Source: JASLEW01 sp035544895 (GTDB taxonomy: Bacteria; Acidobacteriota; Thermoanaerobaculia; Multivoradales; UBA5704). Taken from it: 64,000 bases of DNA. Positions 57,435 through 64,000 of the stretch are shown here, piece after piece. The DNA is taken from contig DASZZM010000092.1 in NCBI GenBank assembly GCA_035544895.1, positions 1-64,000 of the forward strand, written 5' to 3'. A program made the position numbers and the translations under genes. The stretch's first letter is position 1. Each line of letters opens with the position of its first letter. The notes below the pieces were generated by a model that had not been told where the DNA came from, ran no database searches, and saw only the letters and a program-made list of their open reading frames with translations.

Positions 57435-58747
57435 CCGAGGCCGCCGCGGCCATCCAGGTCGAGCAGGCGAGCAAGCTCTACCGCCGCTCCCTGCCGGGCG
57501 ACCGGCTGCGCACGTTGAAGAGTGCTCTGCTCGGCGGCGGCCTGGTCCGCGACCTGGCGCGCGAGAACGCCATCGTGGCGCTCGAACAGGTGAGCTTCAC
57601 GGTCGGGCGCGGAGAGGCCTTCGGGATCATCGGCGGCAACGGCTCGGGCAAGTCGACCCTGCTCAAGCTGGTGGCCGGCATGCTGAAGCCGACCTCCGGG
57701 CGCATCCAGGTCGCCGGCCGGGTGGCGGCGTTGATCGAGCTGGGAGCCGGATTCCACCCGGAGATCTCGGGGCGGGAGAACGTCTACATCAACGGCGCCG
57801 TGCTCGGGCTGTCGCGCCGCCAGGTCGCCGAGCGCTACGACGCGATCGTCGAGTTCTCCGGCCTTGGCCGTTTCATGGAGGAGCCGGTCAAGAACTATTC
57901 CTCCGGCATGTACGTGCGCCTGGGTTTCGCGGTGGCGATCCATACCAGCCCCGACGTGCTGCTGGTCGACGAGGTTCTGGCGGTCGGCGACGAGGCGTTC
58001 GCCCACCGTTGCGTGCGGCGGATCGAGGAGTTCCTGGCGAGCGGCAAGACGCTGCTGCTGGTCAGCCACTCCCTCGATCTGGTCGCCGAGCTCACTGACC
58101 GGGCGCTCTGGCTCGACAACGGACAGCAGCGCCTGCTGGGGTCTCCGCGGCGGGTGGTCGACGCCTATCGCCAGGCGGTCGCCGAAGCCGAAGGCGAGGC
58201 GCATCTCACCGCCAAGCAGCACCGTGATCCCGCTCCTGGCGGCCCCGAAGCTGCCGCCGGCACCGCGGACGAGCCCTTGCGCTGGGGATCGGGCGAGGCC
58301 GAGATCGCGGCGATCCGCCTGGTCGGGGGCGACGGCGCCGAGCGCTACCACCTGCGCAGCGGCGAGCCGGCGATTTTCGAGATGCGGGCCCGGGCCGCGC
58401 GGCCGCTGTCCGATTTCGTGTTCGGCATCGCGATCGCGACGCCGCGCGGCTTCGAATGCTGGGGCACCAATACCGACCTCGAGGGCTTCGTTCCCGCGAG
58501 CTTCGAGGGAGAGGCAACCGTGCGCTTGACCTGCCCGGCGCTCCGCCTCGCTCCCGGCGAGTACGCGGTCGACGTCGCCGTGCACAGCCGGTCAGGCGCG
58601 CCCTATGACTACCGCCGCCGCGCCCTCACCTTCACGGTGACGGCCGCGACTGGCGGGGTCGGCGTCTACTTCCCCGAGCACCGATGGGACTTCGCCGGCG
58701 GCGTGCGCTGGCAAGACCCCGCAGCGGCCGCCGGGCAGGAGGGTTAG
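57431..58747 (+). CDS. wzt: ABC-2 exporter ATPase with C-terminal glycan-binding domain
   Basis: 438 residues. Walker A is FGIIGGNGSGKSTLLKLVAG, the signature motif is KNYSSGMYVRLGFAV, Walker B is VLLVDEVLAVGDEAF, followed by LLLVSHSLD. From about residue 280 there is a Wzt-type beta-rich C-terminal domain (EIAAIRLVGGDGAERYHLRS, FEMRARAARPLSDFVFGIAI, VRLTCPALRLAPGEYAVDVA), which selects finished glycan chains by binding their terminus. Such chains usually carry a capped end. Coupled to wzm. No capping enzyme is near. Confidence 0.92.
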   Translation: MTEAAAAIQVEQASKLYRRSLPGDRLRTLKSALLGGGLVRDLARENAIVALEQVSFTVGRGEAFGIIGGNGSGKSTLLKLVAGMLKPTSGRIQVAGRVAALIELGAGFHPEISGRENVYINGAVLGLSRRQVAERYDAIVEFSGLGRFMEEPVKNYSSGMYVRLGFAVAIHTSPDVLLVDEVLAVGDEAFAHRCVRRIEEFLASGKTLLLVSHSLDLVAELTDRALWLDNGQQRLLGSPRRVVDAYRQAVAEAEGEAHLTAKQHRDPAPGGPEAAAGTADEPLRWGSGEAEIAAIRLVGGDGAERYHLRSGEPAIFEMRARAARPLSDFVFGIAIATPRGFECWGTNTDLEGFVPASFEGEATVRLTCPALRLAPGEYAVDVAVHSRSGAPYDYRRRALTFTVTAATGGVGVYFPEHRWDFAGGVRWQDPAAAAGQEG

Positions 58748-58752
58748 CTTTA

Positions 58753-60054
58753 GTGTCCCTAGCTCTCCCAGAGCCGGCCATGCGGGATCTCGTGGACCTT
58801 GCCCGGCGGATGGCCGCCACGGCGCTCGCCGCCGTCGATCCGGAGCGGCTTGTCCGCGAGCCGCTGGCGCGGCGCGGCGAGCGCTTTCCGGCGGTCCTGG
58901 CGGTGGGCAAGGCGGCCCCGGCGATGGCGCGCGGCGCCCTCCCCTTCCTCGAGCCCGCGGCGCGGCGCTTGCTGATCCGGCCGCACACCAGCCCCGGCCT
59001 GCTCGACCCCGCCTGGGAGCAGCTCTCCGGCGGCCATCCGCTGCCCGACCGTCAGAGCCTTGCGGCCGGGGCGCGCCTCCTCGGCTGGCTGGCCGAGCTG
59101 CCGCCGCCGCGGCCGCTTCTGGCGCTGATCTCCGGCGGCGCGTCGGCCTGCCTGGAAGCGCCCGCCGCCGGCCTCACTCTCCACGACCTGGCGGCGACCC
59201 AGGAAGCGCTCCTGGGCTCCGGGCTGGCAATCGATCGCGTCAACGCCGTGCGCAAGCACCTCTCGGCGCTCAAGGGGGGCGGCGCCCTGCGCGCCACGCG
59301 TACCCGAGTCGTCGCGCTCCTGCTCTCCGACGTGCCCGGCGACGATCCGGCCACGATTGCCTCCGGACCCTTCGCCGCGGATCCCACCACCTTCGCCGAG
59401 GCGCTGGCTTCAGTCAGCACGATCGGCGGCCTCCCCGGGGTGCCCGAGGCCGTGCGCCGGCACCTGGCCCGCGGCGCTCGCGGCGAGCTGCCGGAGACGC
59501 TCGAGCCGGGAGATCCGGCGCTCGAGCGTGTCGAGAGCCTGCTGATCGGCAGCGTTGCCACGGCCATGGCCGCCGCGGTGGCCGAGGCGCGGCGGCGCGG
59601 CATGACGGTCGGGGAAGGGGAGCTCACCGGCGAGGCGGCGGAGGCAGCGTGCCTGATGGTGGCCAAGGGACGGGCCATGCCGGGTCCTCGGGTGGCGCTG
59701 GTCTTGGGCGGCGAGACCACCGTGACGCTCGCCGGTGCCGCGGGCAGCGGCGGCCGCAATCAGGAGCTGGCCCTGGCCGCGGCACGAGAGCTGGCGGGCA
59801 GCGGCGACGAGGTCGCCGTGGCGCTTGCCTCGGACGGCGTGGACGGTCCGACCCGCTTTGCCGGCGGCCTGGTTCACGGCGGGACCTGGGAGGCCATCCG
59901 GCGGGCCGGGCTCGATCCGGCTAGTTCCCTCGCCCGGCACGACGCGCAGCGGGCACTTGCCGCCGTCCCCGGGGCCCTCCTCGAGACCGGCCCCACCGGG
60001 ACCAACGTCAGCGATTTAGCCATTTATTTGAGGATGGCCCCCAGCACAGGCTAG
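58753..60054 (+). CDS. gck: Glycerate 2-kinase (MOFRL family)
   Basis: Phosphorylates glycerate to 2-phosphoglycerate. GTG 58753 has a good GGAGGG at about 9 nt; ATG 58780 is an alternative. Blocks: AVGKAAPAMARGAL, ISGGASACLEAPA, DRVNAVRKHLSALKGG, LLLSDVPGDDPATIASGPFA, VALVLGGETTVTLAGAAGSG, GRNQELALAAA (the MOFRL tail) and ASDGVDGPT. Length is 433, typical. It may be transcribed with wzm-wzt (5 bp gap) although metabolically unrelated. Confidence 0.9.
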   Translation: MSLALPEPAMRDLVDLARRMAATALAAVDPERLVREPLARRGERFPAVLAVGKAAPAMARGALPFLEPAARRLLIRPHTSPGLLDPAWEQLSGGHPLPDRQSLAAGARLLGWLAELPPPRPLLALISGGASACLEAPAAGLTLHDLAATQEALLGSGLAIDRVNAVRKHLSALKGGGALRATRTRVVALLLSDVPGDDPATIASGPFAADPTTFAEALASVSTIGGLPGVPEAVRRHLARGARGELPETLEPGDPALERVESLLIGSVATAMAAAVAEARRRGMTVGEGELTGEAAEAACLMVAKGRAMPGPRVALVLGGETTVTLAGAAGSGGRNQELALAAARELAGSGDEVAVALASDGVDGPTRFAGGLVHGGTWEAIRRAGLDPASSLARHDAQRALAAVPGALLETGPTGTNVSDLAIYLRMAPSTG

Positions 60055-60087
60055 CGCTGCGATGTGGCGGTAGATGACTACTCAATG

Positions 60088-60210
60088 CATCTATCGGATC
60101 GCCCCCCGCAACCCCCGCAGATCCCCTTCCCGGTTTTCCAGAGCCGCCGGGTCCCTGCCCGGCGGTAGCCGGAGGGGAAGGGGACGCCCTCTCCCCTGGC
60201 GCGCTAATCG
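60088..60210 (+). repeat. Family R palindromic repeat, copy F, with nested insertion
   Basis: Plus-strand copy: CATCTATCGGATCGCCCCCC, GCAACCCC, then the stem CCCCTTCC whose loop is enlarged by an extra hairpin (GCCGCCGGG / CCCGGCGG), and GGAGGGGAAGGGGACGCCC, TCTCCCCTGGCGCG. It lies between glycerate kinase and the DUF3467 gene and does not enter either frame. Confidence 0.85.
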
Positions 60211-60321
60211 TTTCGCTCTTGTTTTAGGCCCGGCTGGTTGGCTGGGGCTGGACTAGCCCGCCCTCGCCACAGATGCGGTAGCATCGGAGGGCCAGCCCGC
60301 CCACAGGACAAGGAGGCAGTG

Positions 60322-60603
60322 ATGGCTGAGCCCGCCGAGGGACTCAACGTCAAGATCAGTGACGAGGAGCTGAAGGGCCGTTACTCCAATCTTCTCCGCA
60401 TCACGCATACGCGCGAAGAATTCATCCTCGACTTCATCAACTTGCTGCCGCCGCAAGGCATCGTCACCGCGCGCATCGTTTGCAGCCCGGGTCACCTGAA
60501 ACGGATCATCCGCGCCCTTTCCGCCAATCTCGAGCGCTACGAGCAGGCGTATGGCACGATCGACGAGGCCCCCGAGCCGGCCGGCGACAGCAGCATTCAC
60601 TAG
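60322..60603 (+). CDS. DUF3467 family protein
   Basis: 93 residues. The AAGGAGG ribosome site lies 6 nt before the ATG. GRYSNLLRITHTREEFILDF and IVCSPGHLKRIIRALSANLE match the short DUF3467 family, whose proteins bind nothing known. The GWxTD gene starts inside its last 18 codons. TAGCAT at about 60271 may be a -10 box. Confidence 0.85.
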   Translation: MAEPAEGLNVKISDEELKGRYSNLLRITHTREEFILDFINLLPPQGIVTARIVCSPGHLKRIIRALSANLERYEQAYGTIDEAPEPAGDSSIH

Positions 60604-61255
60604 CCGCCCGGCGGCCGCTCTGGCCCTGCTTTTCTGCCCGCTGGCCGGCTGGCTCGCCGGCGCGCTGGCCGCGGGCTGCCGCTCGACGGACGAGCGCCCC
60701 CAGCCCGCGATGGCCGATGCCTTGACCGATGGGCCGATGCGCTGGCTGCTGCTGCCCGAGGAGCGCCGGCAAGCGCGGCGGTTGCACAACTCCGCCGAGG
60801 CCGTCGAGTTCATCGGGAATTTCTGGCGGCGCCGCAACCCTGACCCGCGGTCGCCGCAGAACGACTTCGCGCGCGTGTTCTACGAGCGGGTCGAAAGCGC
60901 GGACCGCCTGTACGGCGAAGACGGCAGCCGCGGCAGCCTGACCGACCGCGGGAGGGCGTTGATCGTGCTCGGTCCGCCGCCGGAGCTGCGCTATGGCCAG
61001 AGGCGCCTCCCTTCCTGGGAGCCCGGCCAGCCGAGCTCCCGGCCTGCCATCCACACCCGCAACGTCGGAGTCGAGACGTGGAAGTACGAGTGGTCCGATC
61101 TGCCGCCGAAACTGGTCGCCCTGCTCGCCGCCGAGGCGCCGGGCCAGGAGGTGGTCCTGGTCTTCCTCGTCGACACCCACCACACCCGTCTCATCGAAGG
61201 CGGCCATCTCCTCGACCTTGCCGCCCGCGCCGCCGTCCACGACCCGATCCGCTAG
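60551..61255 (+). CDS. GWxTD-domain lipoprotein
   Basis: About 234 residues. A lipoprotein signal (LFCPLAGWLAGALAAGC) follows a 25-residue leader, so the real start may lie nearer; ATG 60551 is the only start seen. The family block is LLLPEERRQARRLHNSAEAV, EFIGNFWRRRNPDPRSPQND and RALIVLGPPPELRYGQRRLP. GWxTD proteins are common in Acidobacteriota and Bacteroidota and are of unknown function. It overlaps the DUF3467 gene by 53 nt. Confidence 0.85.
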   Translation: MARSTRPPSRPATAAFTSRPAAALALLFCPLAGWLAGALAAGCRSTDERPQPAMADALTDGPMRWLLLPEERRQARRLHNSAEAVEFIGNFWRRRNPDPRSPQNDFARVFYERVESADRLYGEDGSRGSLTDRGRALIVLGPPPELRYGQRRLPSWEPGQPSSRPAIHTRNVGVETWKYEWSDLPPKLVALLAAEAPGQEVVLVFLVDTHHTRLIEGGHLLDLAARAAVHDPIR

Positions 61256-61421
61256 TGTCCCGTCTGTGAAGGGCAGATGGAGACGCTGATGATAACTCAA
61301 TATCATAGAGTAAGTTGCGAGATTCAAGGTGAAGACGCAGTAGACCCTGGGGAAGCGCCGGGGAAGCACGCGGAAGGCAATGAAAGCGCAGTGTGGAGCA
61401 TGCGAGCGTAGCTGAGCCCGA

Positions 61422-61739
61422 TTGGCCGCCATCGCCGGGCAAGTGACACGCTATGTCGAGGACGGCATCCTCGACATCGACAACAACCGCGCCGAACGAG
61501 CACTGCGGCGCGTGGCGGTGGGTCGCAAGAACTGGATGTTCGCCGGCAGCGATGAGGGTGGGCGCCGAGCGGCGATCATCTACAGCCTCGTCGCCAGCTG
61601 CGCTCTGCTGAAGGTGAATCCGTTTGCCTACCTTCGCAACGTCCTGGAGCGCTTCCCCTCCTGCTGCCCTGCCGACCTCAGCCAGCTCACGCCGAAGGTC
61701 TGGCAAGAGAGCCACACCAACCCTGCCACGACCGTCTGA
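61422..61739 (+). pseudogene. IS66 transposase C-terminal remnant
   Basis: The frame reads DIDNNRAERALRRVAVGRKN, WMFAGSDEGGRRAAIIYSLV, KVNPFAYLRNVLERF, the end of the IS66 transposase including its last acidic residue and C-terminal tail. The rest of the transposase and its TnpA/TnpB partners are absent. The frame lacks a believable start. Flanking DNA (61256-61421, 61740-61985) is non-coding and may be the rest of the decayed element. Confidence 0.85.
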
Positions 61740-61988
61740 GCCGGCTGCTCGACCCGGCTCCTCCGTTCGCCGGTCCGCCAGCAGGTGGTCAGCGGACCAC
61801 CCTGGTTACTTGTGGTTGGCCGGACGGTTACCGAAGTCTCACAAACGGGTAAGCTTCGGGTAAACACTCGGGATCTCATCGAAGGGTGGTGTAGGGTAGG
61901 CGTGCGGGTGAGCCCGGCCAGCACGCGAGGCGCCGGGGTTGCCAGTGCGCGCGTTACCTTTTACGCACCCCGAAGGCCGCTTTCTAGA
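61740..61988. other. Intergenic region next to the IS66 remnant
   Basis: No gene was recognised in these 249 bp. They may belong to the decayed IS. Confidence 0.3.
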
Positions 61989-62687
61989 TCAAATCAGTTG
62001 TTTTATAGCTCCCGCTAATATTTGTATGCCGCGTGTTACGTAAGGCGCCACAAAGACGCTGTGTAGCGCCAAGACAGGAAAGGCAATTAGCACGAATGCA
62101 GCGAATGTCCGAAGCAGACTGATCCCCTGAACATCCGCCAACCATCTCGCGACAATGGGCGCGCCAAATATTACTATAATAGCAAATGTTGCGAAGCCGA
62201 AGATCATGGCCCATGCAGGGACAGCTGCCGTGGGGGCATGGCTTGTGTCTATGAAATCGGTTGGCGAAAGGTACCAAAGCATTGGAAAAGAGCAAATTAG
62301 CATCAACGGTCCAGAGAAACTTACCCAGATGCAATATGCCACGAATGTTCGACCGATGGGGGCGGTCCCGCGAAACGCTCTCAACGCCAGATGAACAACC
62401 AGGACGAGCAGGAGCTGGCCATACAAGAACTGAAGCAGGAAGGAGATTTTGTCCAATTCCAGTTTCTTGTGTAAAATTATTGGTATATAAATAACAAATG
62501 ATATCGCAACGCTATAGAGAAAAATCTTCAGCGCTTTAGAGACACAGAAGAGTTCTAACCTCCGCTTTGCAAACTGGCCCCGAAGCCGTACGATTTCTAC
62601 TACGGTCGCGTAATACATTCCAAATCCCTCGAGAATATTCGTAGGACTTATCGCATCCGCGAAAGGATCCATATCCGTTTCTTTCAT
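61989..62687 (-). CDS. Membrane protein of unknown function, low GC
   Basis: 232 residues from ATG 62687, with five or six helices (KIFLYSVAISFVIYIPIIL, LYGQLLLVLVVHLAL, TFVAYCIWVSFSGPLMLICS, AWAMIFGFATFAIIVIFGAP, LLRTFAAFVLIAFPVLALHS). The gene is markedly AT-richer in third positions than the rest of the window, a sign of transfer. It is followed upstream by a DUF4062 remnant, so it may be the membrane effector of a former defence locus. I do not recognise the family. Confidence 0.55.
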   Translation of the reverse strand: MKETDMDPFADAISPTNILEGFGMYYATVVEIVRLRGQFAKRRLELFCVSKALKIFLYSVAISFVIYIPIILHKKLELDKISFLLQFLYGQLLLVLVVHLALRAFRGTAPIGRTFVAYCIWVSFSGPLMLICSFPMLWYLSPTDFIDTSHAPTAAVPAWAMIFGFATFAIIVIFGAPIVARWLADVQGISLLRTFAAFVLIAFPVLALHSVFVAPYVTRGIQILAGAIKQLI

Positions 62688-62733
62688 TCTGACTCCCCGT
62701 CCCTCGCGGGATCTTGCGTTGCTTTCACGCCAC

Positions 62734-62920
62734 CTAAGAAGCAAAGATGTCGTGCTCGCTTGTCGCGAGCTCGGGCCGGGTCTCCCAAGACTCGAGTAGA
62801 ACATCACGGGCAATCTTGCGCTCCGTCGCTACGTCGGAAGGAGAAGCAATGAAGACTTTGAAAACCGTTGCGCCGTAGGGCACGCTCAACTCTCCTATCT
62901 TCGGAGTATGTCTCGCCGTC
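62734..62920 (-). pseudogene. DUF4062 (TIR-like) N-terminal remnant
   Basis: The frame gives VPYGATVFKVFIASPSDVAT then ERKIARDVLLESWETRPE, the start of DUF4062 proteins, many of which are nucleotide-sensing or defence-linked. The usual stretch between the first helix and WET is missing, and the frame stops soon after. Upstream sequence in frame is unlikely to be coding. So it is a truncated or internally deleted remnant. Confidence 0.5.
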
Positions 62921-63191
62921 GAACGCACTCGAGACGATGGCGTGACTTCTGGGCCTGCCCGCAAAGTGCGCCCGGTCTTTCCTATTGTCAACCTCCAAGG
63001 TAGAGGATAGTGCCCGCTATGTGGTTAAGACAAATAGCAATTTGCGTATGGACGAAGAAGCAGCCGGGATCCGAGTTTGGAGGATCTCGGAATCTTGCCT
63101 GGCTGGCTGGTCGGCCTTCTCCTATTTTCCCAGAGATGGCTGTTCCTCGATCGGTACCGGGTCGGGGTTACGGGTACCGCCATAAACGTCA

Positions 63192-63219
63192 GTGCCCGCG
63201 AGCGAAGCGAGCGTGGCAC
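63192..63219. repeat. Short hairpin repeat
   Basis: Imperfect palindrome GTGCCCGCGAGCGAAGCG to AGCGTGGCAC. The outer GTGCC and GGCAC pair, with an inner GAGCG/GCGAGC stretch. It may be a remnant of a mobile or intergenic element. Confidence 0.5.
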
Positions 63220-63500
63220 AACAACCCGGCGGCGATCCGGCCTCGACCCTTACGAGAAGCGGGGTGCAGGGGGGAAGCCCCCCTGCTCCGATTGGCCCGG
63301 CCGGGGCGCTGACCGTTGCAGGAGCGAAGAAGGGTGCGGGGTGAGGGGGGGAGCGCCGGGCTGCCGGGACGGGCCTTGGAAATGGACGCCTACGGCCAGC
63401 TGGTGCGGCCGGTGCTCGGGATCGACGGCGAGTTCGCCGCACCAGCACCGGCGGCGACTTACACCGCTTTCGTGCCTCTGGCCAGCCTACCAACGCCGGG

Positions 63501-63564
63501 TGGCCGGGCGTCAAGGGTGAACCGCGCTGCGCGCGGCGGCTGCGCCGCCCTTGACCCCCGGCCA
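63501..63564. repeat. 17-bp inverted repeat with nested GC hairpins
   Basis: TGGCCGGGCGTCAAGGG (63501-63517) pairs with CCCTTGACCCCCGGCCA (63548-63564) with one mismatch. The loop holds GC-rich nested stems (GCGCTGCGCGC, GGCGGCTGCGCCGCC). It looks like an intergenic structured repeat, unrelated in sequence to families P and R. Confidence 0.75.
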
Positions 63565-64000
63565 CTCGGCGTGGTGCAAGTAGACTGTGGCGAGGGGGGG
63601 AGAAGCCGGCTCAGGAAGGAAGATCACCTTCCCCCGCCCACCCACCCTCTCTCCTAATCCCGACTGCGAGGGGGCCGGCGCGGTCCCCGCGGCGGCCCCC
63701 GCCACCGTCCGTAGGGAGTCCACACCGAGCGGCGGCCGAGCCGCTGCCGCGATCACCAGCCGGCACGCCGCCGCACTCTGCCGGCACCGCCATCTGTACC
63801 GAGCCGGCACACCTGCGCAGAGCGCTCGCAGTCTGCCGGCAGGCTGCCGCAGAAACCGGGATGCAAGCGGCAAGGCAATCCCGCCTGGTCGACGGCATAA
63901 AACCCGGTGCTCGCGTGCGGGCGGTCACCAGGCCGAACTGGACGTGGGCGCCCCGGCCTTCTGCTGGGGCGACCTTCGCCGCGTTCGTGCCTCCTGTTCG

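Larger units (their letters stand above)
63000..64000. other. Non-coding tail with hairpins
   Basis: I see no convincing gene. The GC content is high again and the sequence holds several hairpins (63192-63219 and 63501-63564) and short near-repeats, e.g. TACACCGCTTTCGTGCCTC at about 63460 and a similar TTCGCCGCGTTCGTGCCTCC at the very end. No frame has normal coding composition. Confidence 0.4.

Overview
The window is a 64 kb stretch of a high-GC bacterial chromosome with dense, short-spaced genes on both strands. BamD and CpoB-like lipoproteins and a Wzm/Wzt glycan exporter indicate an outer membrane. A GWxTD lipoprotein, paired DUF4252 proteins, regulators that join an XRE domain to TPR-like repeats, and small HTH plus coiled-coil proteins all suggest Acidobacteriota, perhaps near Thermoanaerobaculia. 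That placement is inferred from gene families; there is no rRNA here to confirm it.

Layout. 0-5.8 kb: PgeF, then a regulatory patch with a sigma-factor remnant, two paralogous XRE-TPR regulators around a small secreted protein with three GCGxDP(N/D)G repeats, an XRE remnant, and a frameshifted small HTH gene. 5.8-16.5 kb: rlmN, an AmgK-like kinase, tatA, a lytic transglycosylase, a Fis-type regulator, LysM, CpoB-like and BamD envelope proteins, a PASTA protein, nfo and rseP. 16.6-23.7 kb: cdsA, uppS, truA, two membrane glycosyltransferases, a GNAT enzyme and an L,D-transpeptidase. 24-30 kb: a UvrD helicase, then a ClpX-like AAA+ ATPase lacking the GYVG and IGF loops, followed 17 bp later by a zinc peptidase. 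30-35 kb: a 1380-residue secreted C25 (gingipain-type) peptidase and a MntA/HepT toxin-antitoxin pair. 35-42.5 kb: a dehydratase, a Crp/Fnr regulator, an aminotransferase, a PDZ-GGDEF cyclase, a DUF971 protein, mobA, a cyclophilin and tRNA-Leu(GAG). 42.6-46.2 kb: a gap-pgk-tpiA-secG cluster. 46.3-56.6 kb: tsaD, an Lrp regulator, an EamA transporter, lepA, two DUF4252 genes, a truncated sigma factor, a sarcosine-oxidase-like enzyme and a NYN/LOTUS protein. 56.6-61.3 kb: wzm-wzt, glycerate kinase, DUF3467 and GWxTD. 61.3-64 kb: AT-richer, decayed and foreign-looking DNA with an IS66 remnant, a membrane protein, a DUF4062 remnant and hairpins.

Two families of dispersed palindromic repeats run through the window. 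Family R has six full or partial copies. It sits in frame at the 5' ends of mobA and tsaD and supplies the last codons of a sigma factor that has lost region 4, much like the coding palindromic elements of Rickettsia. Family P has two long hairpins (5665-5782 and 42239-42359) that share a core.

The best candidates for undescribed biology are the ClpX-like ATPase/zinc-peptidase pair, the XRE-TPR regulators with the secreted repeat peptide, and the coding palindromic repeat family. Apparent leaderless promoters (a -10 box 7-8 nt before the start codon) precede nfo, mntA and lepA.
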